Shown here one piece after another: positions 56,964-64,000 of a stretch of DNA of 64,000 nt. A model generated the notes under the pieces. The model did no database searches. It had not been told where the DNA came from and saw only the letters and a list, made by a program, of their open reading frames with translations. A program made the position numbers and the translations under genes. Position 1 is the stretch's first letter, and every line of letters begins with the position of its first letter. Origin of the DNA: Cryptosporangium phraense (GTDB taxonomy: Bacteria; Actinomycetota; Actinomycetes; Mycobacteriales; Cryptosporangiaceae); the NCBI RefSeq assembly GCF_006912135.1, contig NZ_VIRS01000012.1, positions 62,001 through 126,000 of the forward strand. The letters are read 5' to 3'.

Positions 56964-58259
56964 ATGAGGTTCTGGGTCAAGCGCGAGTCGCTCGCGGAAG
57001 CCGTCACGTGGGGCACCCGGTGCGCGGCGACGCACCCGACCAACCCTGCGCTCGGCGGGGCTCTGCTGGAGCTCGCCTCCGGCGAGCTCACGATCACGAG
57101 CTTCGACGGTGAGTCGTCCGCCCGCATGGGCGTCGCGGTCGAGACCGCGGAGGACGACGGTCCCGACGGGTCCGCGCTGGTGTCCGCCCGGTTGCTGGTC
57201 GAGATCACCAAGGCGCTGCCCGATCAGGCCATCGACGTCGAGCTCGCCGACGGGGTGCTGCGGCTGCGTTGCGGCGGCGGGCGGTTCGGGCTGCCGACGA
57301 TGCCGGTCGAGGACTACCCGCGGCCGCCCGTGTTGTCGGCCCCTACCGGCACGGTCGACGCCGCCCTGTTCGGCACCGCGGTGGCTCAGGTGGCGGTGGC
57401 GGCGTCTCGGGAGGAGTCGCTGCCGATCCTGACCAGCGTGCGGCTGGCGGTCGCGGGCGGGCGGATGTCGTTGCTGGCGTCCGACCGGTATCGGGCCGCC
57501 CGGCGGGAGCTGGCGTGGGAGCCGGTCGATCCGAAGCGGGAGGGTGAGTTCCTCGTGCCGGCCCGGGCGCTGCTCGATGCGGCCAGGGCGTTCGCTCAGG
57601 TGCCCGAGACGTTGACGGTCGTGGTCGACGAGGACGTGTTCGAGGGCGGCACGATCGGGTTCACGGCGGCTGGGCGCCAGCTGAGCACCCGGCTGCTCGA
57701 GGGCACGTTTCCGGCGGTGGGCCGGCTCTTCGAGGTGCCTCGGCCGACAACGGCGACGGTGTCGGTAGGCGCGCTGACCGAGGTCGTGAAGCGGGTTGCG
57801 CTCTTCGCCGACCGCACCACCCCGGTATCGATCCGCCTCACGCCCATCCCGCCCAACCCCTCAGCACCTGCCCCGCCCACCGGCTCCGCCGGGACCGCCG
57901 CAGCACCCGCCTCCGCCGGACCCGATGCAGCACCCGCCTCCGCCGGACCCGAGGCAACACCCGCCTCCGTCGGACCCGGCCCAGCGCCCGGCCCCGTCGG
58001 GCCTCGCGCCGGGGGCTCGGCGACGGTCGAGGCTCGTGGGGCTCGGGACGCCGAGGCCAGCGAAGCGATCGAGGCCGACTTCACCGGCCAAGACGTGACA
58101 CTGGCCTTCAACGAGACCTATCTACTCGACGGGCTCCGCTCGGTCGGCTCCCCCCGCGTCACGCTGTCGTTCGACGACCCGCTCAAACCGGTCATGCTCA
58201 CCCCCGCCGGCGAGCCCGCCGGGGCCGACTACGTGCTGCAGCCGGTCCGCGTCCGGTGA
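56964..58259 (+). CDS. DNA polymerase III beta-clamp paralogue (DnaN-like) with low-complexity insert
   Basis: The 431-residue protein shows the three repeated clamp domains. It starts MRFWVKRESLAEAV, has SREESLPILTSVRLAVAGG and LLASDRYRAARREL in domain 2 (the conserved LPIL.G/TDRYRL pattern), and ends DYVLQPVRVR like the usual MPVRL. In domain 3, residues about 293-370 are replaced by a Pro/Ala/Gly-rich stretch with ASAGP-type repeats. It is probably a second clamp, since no replication-origin genes (dnaA, recF, gyrB) are adjacent. GGGAGG precedes the ATG. Confidence 0.88.
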   Translation: MRFWVKRESLAEAVTWGTRCAATHPTNPALGGALLELASGELTITSFDGESSARMGVAVETAEDDGPDGSALVSARLLVEITKALPDQAIDVELADGVLRLRCGGGRFGLPTMPVEDYPRPPVLSAPTGTVDAALFGTAVAQVAVAASREESLPILTSVRLAVAGGRMSLLASDRYRAARRELAWEPVDPKREGEFLVPARALLDAARAFAQVPETLTVVVDEDVFEGGTIGFTAAGRQLSTRLLEGTFPAVGRLFEVPRPTTATVSVGALTEVVKRVALFADRTTPVSIRLTPIPPNPSAPAPPTGSAGTAAAPASAGPDAAPASAGPEATPASVGPGPAPGPVGPRAGGSATVEARGARDAEASEAIEADFTGQDVTLAFNETYLLDGLRSVGSPRVTLSFDDPLKPVMLTPAGEPAGADYVLQPVRVR

Positions 58260-58266
58260 CGCCCAC

Positions 58267-58482
58267 TCACTCCGGCGGGTGCGGCCAGATATAGGCGATG
58301 GCCGCCACGATCGCGGCCCCGGCCAGCAGAACGATGGCTATCGCGAGCGTGCGCATCGGCGTCGTCTCCTGCAGACGCTTGCGCAACCCGCTCTGCACCA
58401 GCGACACCAGCAGCAACAACACCCCGACCACACCGAGCCCGGTACCCAGCCAATACAGCGCGGTCCGCAGGCCGTCCGACAT
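58267..58482 (-). CDS. Small two-helix membrane protein (71 aa)
   Basis: The protein has two membrane helices (ALYWLGTGLGVVGVLLLLVSL and TLAIAIVLLAGAAIVAAIAYI) joined by a basic loop (RKRLQETTPMR). It lies 24 bp after the MscS gene on the same strand and could be its accessory. I do not recognise a family. Confidence 0.7.
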   Translation of the reverse strand: MSDGLRTALYWLGTGLGVVGVLLLLVSLVQSGLRKRLQETTPMRTLAIAIVLLAGAAIVAAIAYIWPHPPE

Positions 58483-58506
58483 CCGCTCCTCCTTCGCAGG
58501 CGGGTG

Positions 58507-59853
58507 TCATTCTGTCCGCTCCGCGCCACCCGCCCAGCGCCAGCCCCGTCCGTCCGTATTCGCGTCCTCGGACGGCCCGGCGAAATGCGCGTTCCGCTCC
58601 CGGCCGTCGGCCGAACCACTGAAGACGCGCGCGTCCCGCTCCGCGTCCGGAACGTCCCCAGCCCCGACCGCACGTCCAGCCACGCCAGCCCCGGCCTCCG
58701 CCCGGGACCCGGACCCGGACCCGGACCCGGACCCGGACCCGGACCCGGACCCGGACCCGGACCCCGGAGAAAAACCCGAATGCCCGTTCAGCCCCTCGAT
58801 CCGCAGCCCCGTCACATCAGCCCGCGCCCGCGGCAACGCCTGCGGATAGTTCTCCCGCAGCCACTGCACCAGCCGCTCCCGCACATGGCACCGCAGATCG
58901 AACAGCGTCGGCGCGTCCTTCGCGGTCACCAGCGCCCGCACCCGTACGACCCCGCCCACCGCGTCGATCACCTGAAAGACACACGCCCGGCCGTCCCACA
59001 GATCGGTGCCCTCGCAGATGTGCCGCAACTCGCGCCGCATCTCCTCGGTCGGCACCGCCCAGTCGACGTCGATCTCCACCGCCCCGAGCAGCGCCGACTC
59101 GTTCCTGGTCCAGTTCTGGAACGGCTTCGTGGTGAAGTACGACGTCGGGAGCGTCAGCCGGCGGTCGTCCCAGAGGTGCAGCACGACGTAGCTCAGCGTG
59201 ATGTCCTCGACCCGGCCCCACTCCTCCTCGACCACGACGACGTCGTCGAGCCGCAGCTCGTCGCTGAACGCCAGCTGGATCCCGGCGAACATGTTGCTCA
59301 GCAGCGACTGCGCGGCCAGGGCCGCGACCACACCGGCGATCCCGGCCGAGGCCAGCAGCGACGCCCCGGCGGCCCGCGCGGTCGGGAACGTCACCAGCGC
59401 CGCCCCCACCGCGACGACGACCACCACCGCCACCGTGACCCGGCGCACGACCATGATCTGGGTGTGCACCCGACGGTTGCGCTTGTTGTTCTCGACGTCG
59501 GTGCGGAATCGGGACAGCGCCCCGTCTTCCAGCACCAGCAACACCGCGCCGATGATCCACGCGGTGGCGAAGATCACCAGCACCATCACCGCGTGCAGTA
59601 AGGGACCTCGCCAGCTACCGGTGGCGGTAGTCGCGTGCAGAGCCCCCTGCACCGCCAGCACCACGGCCAGAGCCTGGAGCGGTCGGTGCAGACGGGTGGC
59701 CAGCTGGTCGAACAGCGGCGCGCGCCGGCCGATACGGCGCACCACGACGTGCAGGATCTGCACGACGACGAGCGCGACGATCGCGCCCACGGCCGCTGTC
59801 GCCAGCGTCTTGACGACATCGGGCAGCTCGTCGAACACGAACGGACTCCTCAC
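58507..59853 (-). CDS. MscS-family mechanosensitive channel with Gly-Ser repeat tail
   Basis: The 448-residue protein has about four N-terminal helices. The MscS pore/beta domain contains GVVAALAAQSLLSNMFAGIQLAF and DELRLDDVVVVEEEWGRVEDI, and the family's LTLPTSYFTTKPFQNWTR segment. The last 110 residues are unusual: a (Gly-Ser) run of about 20 residues encoded by a hexamer repeat, then a disordered acidic tail. It likely opens under osmotic downshock. The start is GTG. Confidence 0.9.
   Translation of the reverse strand: MRSPFVFDELPDVVKTLATAAVGAIVALVVVQILHVVVRRIGRRAPLFDQLATRLHRPLQALAVVLAVQGALHATTATGSWRGPLLHAVMVLVIFATAWIIGAVLLVLEDGALSRFRTDVENNKRNRRVHTQIMVVRRVTVAVVVVVAVGAALVTFPTARAAGASLLASAGIAGVVAALAAQSLLSNMFAGIQLAFSDELRLDDVVVVEEEWGRVEDITLSYVVLHLWDDRRLTLPTSYFTTKPFQNWTRNESALLGAVEIDVDWAVPTEEMRRELRHICEGTDLWDGRACVFQVIDAVGGVVRVRALVTAKDAPTLFDLRCHVRERLVQWLRENYPQALPRARADVTGLRIEGLNGHSGFSPGSGSGSGSGSGSGSGSGSGSRAEAGAGVAGRAVGAGDVPDAERDARVFSGSADGRERNAHFAGPSEDANTDGRGWRWAGGAERTE
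58705..58764. repeat. GGACCC hexamer microsatellite, ten copies
   Basis: Ten uninterrupted GGACCC units lie inside the MscS gene. On the coding strand they read GGGTCC, giving alternating Gly-Ser. Being a multiple of three, copy changes would lengthen or shorten the tail without frameshift. Confidence 0.95.
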
Positions 59854-59901
59854 GAGGTCGGGGACGGCTGCAACCCCTGGGATAACCCGTGACGAGAGGC
59901 C

Positions 59902-60516
59902 TTACGCAGTGGTGAACGTGGTCGCCAACACACCGGCCAGCGCCCGGAACGCCTTGCCCCGGTGGCTGATCGCGTCCTTGTCGGCCGCGGACATCTCGGC
60001 CGAGGTCAGCGCCGACCCGGACGGGACGAAGATCGGGTCGTACCCGAAGCCGTTCGTTCCTCGCGGCTCCCGTACCAACGAGCCCTCCATGCGCCCTTCG
60101 ACGACGTGCGTCGCGCCGGATGGCAGCACGAGAGCGGCCGCACACACGAACGCCGCTCCGAGCCGGGTGTCGGGCACGTCGGCGACCTGCGCGAGCACCA
60201 GCCGCAGGTTGCGCTCGTCGTCCTTGGGCGGCCCGGCCCAGCGGGCCGAGAGCACGCCCGGCATCCCGTTCAGCGCGTCCACCGCGATCCCCGAGTCGTC
60301 GGCGATCGCCGGCAGCCCCGAGACGTCAGCCGCCTCGCGCGCCTTCAACAACGCGTTCTCCGCGAACGTGGCCCCGTCTTCCACGGTCTCCGGGTACGGC
60401 GGCACCTCGTCGAGGCCCACGACCTCGATCTGCGGCACCGCCACCGCCAGGATCCGCCGCAGCTCGGCGATCTTCTTGGCGTTGCGGCTCGCCAGCACTA
60501 CCCGGGTGAGGCTCAC
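59902..60516 (-). CDS. rdgB: XTP/dITP diphosphatase (RdgB/HAM1)
   Basis: The 204-residue enzyme removes non-canonical purine triphosphates such as dITP and XTP. The N-terminal [14 protein letters not shown], the central [14 protein letters not shown] and [10 protein letters not shown], and the C-terminal [14 protein letters not shown] are the family signatures. The GTG start overlaps the rph stop codon by 4 bp. Confidence 0.96.
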   Translation of the reverse strand: MSLTRVVLASRNAKKIAELRRILAVAVPQIEVVGLDEVPPYPETVEDGATFAENALLKAREAADVSGLPAIADDSGIAVDALNGMPGVLSARWAGPPKDDERNLRLVLAQVADVPDTRLGAAFVCAAALVLPSGATHVVEGRMEGSLVREPRGTNGFGYDPIFVPSGSALTSAEMSAADKDAISHRGKAFRALAGVLATTFTTA

Positions 60517-61268
60517 GCGAGCGCCGAACGCTGCAAGTCAGTCAGCGAAGCGCACCCCGCGACGGCCAGGTCGAGCAGCGCGTCCAGCGTCGAACGCCCG
60601 AACGTGATCGCCTCTCCGGTGCCCTGCACCTCGACGAACTCGCCGTTCCCGGTGCAGACCACGTTCATGTCGACGCCGGCCTTGACGTCCTCGTCGTAGT
60701 TGAGGTCGAGCCGGGGCTCGCCGTCGATGACGCCGACGCTGACCGCGGCGACCGAGTTCTTCAGCGCCTTCTTGGGGGACGCGGCGAGCGCGTGCCGCGA
60801 GGCCAGCCACTGCACGGCGTCGGCCAGGGCGACGTAGGAGCCGGTGATCGCCGCGGTGCGGGTACCGCCGTCGGCCTGCAGCACGTCGCAGTCGAGCGTG
60901 ATCGTGTTCTCGCCGAGCGCCTTGAGGTCGAGGCAGGCCCGGAGGCTGCGCCCGATCAGGCGGGAGATCTCGTGGGTGCGGCCGCCGATGCGGCCCTTGA
61001 CCGACTCGCGGTCGCCGCGGGTGTGGGTGGCCCGCGGGAGCATCGCGTACTCGGCCGTGACCCAGCCCAGGCCGCTGCCCTTGCGCCAGCGCGGCACGCC
61101 CTCGACGACGCTCGCGGTGCAGAGCACGCGGGTGCGGCCGAACTCGACGAGCACCGAGCCCTCGGCGTGGTCCGACCAGCCACGTTCGAACGAGACGGGG
61201 CGGAGAGCGTCGGCCTGACGGCCGTCGGGGCGATGGCCGATCGAGAGCACGGTGGAGGAGTCCGTCAT
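60513..61268 (-). CDS. rph: Ribonuclease PH
   Basis: This 251-residue phosphorolytic exoribonuclease trims tRNA 3' ends. It has the start [12 protein letters not shown], the motif [11 protein letters not shown], the phosphate-binding [13 protein letters not shown]-type segment, [16 protein letters not shown] and [17 protein letters not shown]. It is full length. It lies 10 bp after the SGNH hydrolase gene and overlaps rdgB, the usual actinobacterial rph-rdgB order. Confidence 0.97.
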   Translation of the reverse strand: MTDSSTVLSIGHRPDGRQADALRPVSFERGWSDHAEGSVLVEFGRTRVLCTASVVEGVPRWRKGSGLGWVTAEYAMLPRATHTRGDRESVKGRIGGRTHEISRLIGRSLRACLDLKALGENTITLDCDVLQADGGTRTAAITGSYVALADAVQWLASRHALAASPKKALKNSVAAVSVGVIDGEPRLDLNYDEDVKAGVDMNVVCTGNGEFVEVQGTGEAITFGRSTLDALLDLAVAGCASLTDLQRSALA

Positions 61269-61278
61269 GGCGCGCAGC

Positions 61279-62196
61279 CTATCCCTCGCGGGAGCCCGCC
61301 CGTGCGCCCGGATCCGCCCCGAACGCCCCGCCGGGCCTCTCCCCAGCCGGCCCCCCGGACGCCCCGCCAGGGCTCCTCCCGGACGCCCAGCCGGGGCCGC
61401 CCCCGGACGCCACCCGCCTACGCATCCGGCGGCGCGGGCTGATCGCCGTCCAGATCTCCCGGGCCGCCAGCCCCATCAGGTACGGCACCAGGTCGGTCCC
61501 CCGGTCGATCATCCACCCGGTGCCCTTGGTAGCCAGCCACCACGCGTGCTCGAACGGGCGCGTCTTGGCCCCGCCGTGCGGCTCGGCCGACGGCATCCGC
61601 AGGATCGGCACCCCGCGCACGGCCAGCGCCCCCGCGAACTCCCGGGCCACCACCCGGTGCCCCCGCTCGTTCGGGTGCAGCCGGTCGACGTGCCAGGCCG
61701 CCCGGTCGGCCACCGCGGGGTGATCGGCCAGGTCGACGTGCACCGTCCGGTGCCGCTGGGCCACCGCGAGGACGGCCTCGTTCAGCGCGTCGGTCCGCCG
61801 GCTCAGCGGACGCCGGAGCGCCCCCGGCAGCCGCAGCATGCCCCCGGCGTCGGGCATCCGCGCGGTCAGCACGACGGCCCCGGACGCGCACAGCGTGCCC
61901 ACCACCGAGTCCAGCCGGTCCTCGATCGCCCGCGGGTCGAACCCGGGCCGCAGCACGTCGTTGACGCCCACCACGACGCTCGCCATCGTCGGCGCGAACC
62001 GCAGAGCCGACGGTAACTGCTCGTCGAGGACCCGCAGCGTCGTCGCACCGCTGGTCGCGAGATTCACGAACGACGCATCCGGGAGGCTTCCGGCGAGCAG
62101 CGCGGCCCAGCCCCGCCATCCGCCGCCGGGCAGCGGGTCGCCGAGCCCCTCCGTTACCGAGTCACCGAGCGCCGCAAAGCGGAGACCCTCGGCCAC
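61279..62196 (-). CDS. SGNH/GDSL hydrolase
   Basis: The 305-residue protein has block I GDSVTEG with the nucleophile Ser, block III GVNDVL and block [11 protein letters not shown] with the catalytic Asp/His. It thus has the SGNH esterase fold. There is no signal peptide. The C-terminal 45 residues are Gly/Pro/Arg-rich and look disordered. The GTG at 62196 has GAGGAGGTG five bases upstream and overlaps the glycosyltransferase gene by 43 bp. It may deacylate a glycan or glycolipid made by the neighbouring transferases. Confidence 0.88.
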   Translation of the reverse strand: MAEGLRFAALGDSVTEGLGDPLPGGGWRGWAALLAGSLPDASFVNLATSGATTLRVLDEQLPSALRFAPTMASVVVGVNDVLRPGFDPRAIEDRLDSVVGTLCASGAVVLTARMPDAGGMLRLPGALRRPLSRRTDALNEAVLAVAQRHRTVHVDLADHPAVADRAAWHVDRLHPNERGHRVVAREFAGALAVRGVPILRMPSAEPHGGAKTRPFEHAWWLATKGTGWMIDRGTDLVPYLMGLAAREIWTAISPRRRMRRRVASGGGPGWASGRSPGGASGGPAGERPGGAFGADPGARAGSREG

Positions 62197-63356
62197 GACG
62201 CCACCTCCTCGAACGTCTGCAACGGGTCCAGGCCGTGCGCGGCGAGCATGCCGTTCACCGCGGTCGGCCAGTCGTAACGCTGAGCTCGCAGGCGGGCGGC
62301 CGCCCGCCGGTCGGCCTCGGGCCGGGCCGCCAGTTCCAGCACCGCCTCGGCGAACCGGGCCCCGACCCCACCCGACACCGCGACCCCGGCGTCGCCGACG
62401 ACCTCGCCGAGTGCACCGTCCCCGGCCGCCACGACCGGCGTCCCGCACGCCATCGCCTCCAGCGCGGCCAGGCCGAACGTCTCCGCCGGTCCGGGCGCCA
62501 GCACCGCGTCCGCGGTCGCCAGCAGCCGGGCCACGTGCACCCGGTCGGGCACGAACCCGAGGAACTGCACCGGCAATCCGCGGGCCCGCCGCTCGAGTGC
62601 GGGCCTCCGCGGCCCGTCACCCACGACGACGAGGACGGCCGGGACGCCCCGGGCGCGCAGCGCCGCCAGCGCGTCCACCGACCGCTCGACCCGCTTCTCG
62701 GGCGAGAGCCGCCCACAGTGGACCAGCAGTAATTCGCCGGGCCGGGCCAGCTCCGCCCGCAACGCCGAATCGTGCAGCGACGGATTGAACCGCTCCAGAT
62801 CGACGCCCAGCGGCACCTTGACCAGCCCGGTGGCCCCGAGCCGGCGGAACTCGGCGGCCGCGAACTCGGTGGTGGCGACGATCTGGTCGTACCGCCCGGC
62901 GGTCCGCTGGTTGAGCCCGTCGGCGATCCGCCGGGCCGGGGCCCAGCGGGGCAGCGCCATCTTCAGCAGCGCGGTGACGTTCTCGTGCGACACCATGATC
63001 GACGGCACCCCGTGGCGCCGGGCCCAGGAGCCGGTCCAGCGCAGCGTCGTCCGGTCGGAGACCTCCAGCCGGTCCGGGTTCAGCGAATCGAGCAGCGACG
63101 TCAGCCGTCGCCGGCCGAGCACCACCCGGTAGCCGCCCATCCACGGAACGGTCGGGCCCGGCAGCGTGATCACCCGGCCCTGCGGTGTCTCCTCGTCCTT
63201 GAAGTGCGGGCCGGGCACGATCAGCACCGGGCAGTGCCCGGCCGCCAGGTATCCCCGGCCCAGCTCGTGCAACGCGGTACGCAGGCCGCCGGAGCGTGGC
63301 CCGACGAAATTCGCCAACCGAACGATGGTGGCCGGTCCAGACCCCGGATCGGTCAC
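62154..63356 (-). CDS. GT-B glycosyltransferase (family 1/4)
   Basis: The 400-residue protein has the GT-B fold of the GT4 family. The N-terminal domain has NFVGPRSGGLRTAL. The C-terminal domain has CGRLSPEKRVE, VVGDGPRRPALE and the E-x7-E acid/base region ETFGLAALEAMACGTPVV. It is similar in plan to mycobacterial mannosyltransferases acting on phosphatidylinositol or diacylglycerol. It overlaps the upstream GT gene by 4 bp. Confidence 0.93.
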   Translation of the reverse strand: MTDPGSGPATIVRLANFVGPRSGGLRTALHELGRGYLAAGHCPVLIVPGPHFKDEETPQGRVITLPGPTVPWMGGYRVVLGRRRLTSLLDSLNPDRLEVSDRTTLRWTGSWARRHGVPSIMVSHENVTALLKMALPRWAPARRIADGLNQRTAGRYDQIVATTEFAAAEFRRLGATGLVKVPLGVDLERFNPSLHDSALRAELARPGELLLVHCGRLSPEKRVERSVDALAALRARGVPAVLVVVGDGPRRPALERRARGLPVQFLGFVPDRVHVARLLATADAVLAPGPAETFGLAALEAMACGTPVVAAGDGALGEVVGDAGVAVSGGVGARFAEAVLELAARPEADRRAAARLRAQRYDWPTAVNGMLAAHGLDPLQTFEEVASWPRVSALRRSVTR

Positions 63357-64000
63357 GCGGCCTTCTCCAGCGGAACCGGCCCGATCACGGCCTGGTAGTG
63401 GCCGATCAGCGCGTCGCCGATCGCGGCCCAGCTGCGTCCGGCCACGGCCGCCCGCCCCGCGATCCCGAACTCCTGCCGCAGCGCCGGATCCGCGGCCAGC
63501 GCCTGGACCGCGACGGTGACCGCCGAGGCGTCCTCCGGCGTCACCAGGTAGCCGGTCCGGCCGGTCCGCACGAGGTCCACCGGTCCACCGGCGGCCGGCG
63601 CGACGACCGGCAGGCCGGACGCCATCGCCTCCTGCACAGTCTGGCAGAACGTCTCGTGCGCGCCGGTGTGGACGAACACGTCCAGGCTGGCGAATGCCGT
63701 CGCCAGGTCGTCACCCACGACCTCGCCGAGGAACGTCGCCCCGGGCATCAGCCGTTCCAGCGAGGGCCGCGCCGGACCGTCGCCGATGATCACGACCTTC
63801 ACCCCGGGCAACCGGCTGGCCGGCGCGAGCAGGTCCACGCGCTTCTCCGGCGCGAGGCGGCCCACGTAACCGACGAGCACCCCGTCGCCGATCCGCGCGC
63901 GGAACTCGTCCGACCGCTTCGACGGATCGAAGCGCACCGCGTCCACCCCGCGCGGCCACAGGTGCACCGGCCCGATGCCGTGCGCCGACAGCTCGGTCGC
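63353..64000 (-). CDS. GT-B glycosyltransferase, C-terminal part (right-truncated)
   Basis: The visible 215 residues are the C-terminal half of a GT4-type enzyme: WPRGVDAVRFDP, YVGRLAPEKRVDLL, IIGDGPARPSLERL and ETFCQTVQEAMASGLPVVAP. The frame continues out of the window, so the N-terminal domain and start are missing. It overlaps the next GT gene by 4 bp, so both enzymes probably build one glycolipid or glycan. Confidence 0.93.
   Translation of the reverse strand, partial: ATELSAHGIGPVHLWPRGVDAVRFDPSKRSDEFRARIGDGVLVGYVGRLAPEKRVDLLAPASRLPGVKVVIIGDGPARPSLERLMPGATFLGEVVGDDLATAFASLDVFVHTGAHETFCQTVQEAMASGLPVVAPAAGGPVDLVRTGRTGYLVTPEDASAVTVAVQALAADPALRQEFGIAGRAAVAGRSWAAIGDALIGHYQAVIGPVPLEKAA

Overview
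The window is GC-rich throughout, with GTG starts, stop/start overlaps of the ATGA and GTGA type, NHL-propeller Ser/Thr kinases, WXG100-like proteins and many ECF sigma factors. This points to a free-living, developmentally complex actinomycete (Actinomycetota). Something near Cryptosporangium, Actinoplanes or Frankia would fit, but the genus is a guess. About 58 genes can be supported, together with one tRNA, two decayed insertion sequences, one probable frameshifted pseudogene and several inverted or tandem repeats.

Region 1 (1-14.3 kb): the end of an MFS transporter; an FprA-type ferredoxin-NADP reductase; a 1 kb repeat-bearing spacer; an AlkA-like glycosylase; an intact NHL Ser/Thr kinase; and an LLM-class flavin oxidoreductase. 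These are followed by a tightly coupled minus-strand operon encoding an NHL-type kinase whose DFG motif reads GFG, a fused large+medium B12-dependent diol dehydratase subunit, its small subunit and its reactivase. The kinase-like gene sits 8 bp from the dehydratase start.

Region 2 (14.3-21.4 kb): a two-way catabolic locus. One arm holds an APC permease, a formamidase/acetamidase and a GlcG/HbpS-like protein. The other holds a class III aminotransferase, an APH-type kinase, an SDR and a GntR regulator. A 20-bp inverted repeat lies between the arms. Region 3 (21.4-28.8 kb): an ECF sigma factor with a membrane anti-sigma-like partner and a Pro/Ala-rich exported protein; HemD with a DNA-binding domain beside NirD; a 1.5 kb spacer with an IS5-type remnant and microsatellite-like repeats; a thermolysin-type metallopeptidase without a signal peptide; and a small winged-helix protein.

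Region 4 (28.8-43.5 kb): a signalling island. It contains a NarL-type response regulator with a double-module histidine kinase, cysteine dioxygenase, a STAS antagonist, two SpoIIE-type phosphatases, a giant hybrid kinase with a HAMP array of 276-bp repeats, and a response regulator. Region 5 (43.5-51.6 kb): a CopC-CopD fusion with a zinc anti-sigma protein and a divergent ECF sigma factor; a MauE/DsbA pair; a CbiM/PDGLE/CbiQ/CbiO nickel/cobalt importer with a Nur-box-like operator; a Bcp peroxiredoxin; and tRNA-Leu(UAG) followed by an IS982-type remnant.

Region 6 (52.4-64 kb): a WXG100-like protein, a DUF1023 alpha/beta hydrolase and a lipoprotein; an MFS transporter; a decayed gene; a second beta-clamp paralogue with a low-complexity insert; an MscS channel with a (Gly-Ser)n tail; and an operon of two glycosyltransferases, an SGNH hydrolase, RNase PH and RdgB. 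No single feature proves a new system. The strongest candidate is the kinase-like NHL sensor translationally linked to the B12-dependent diol dehydratase, with an intact NHL kinase nearby.
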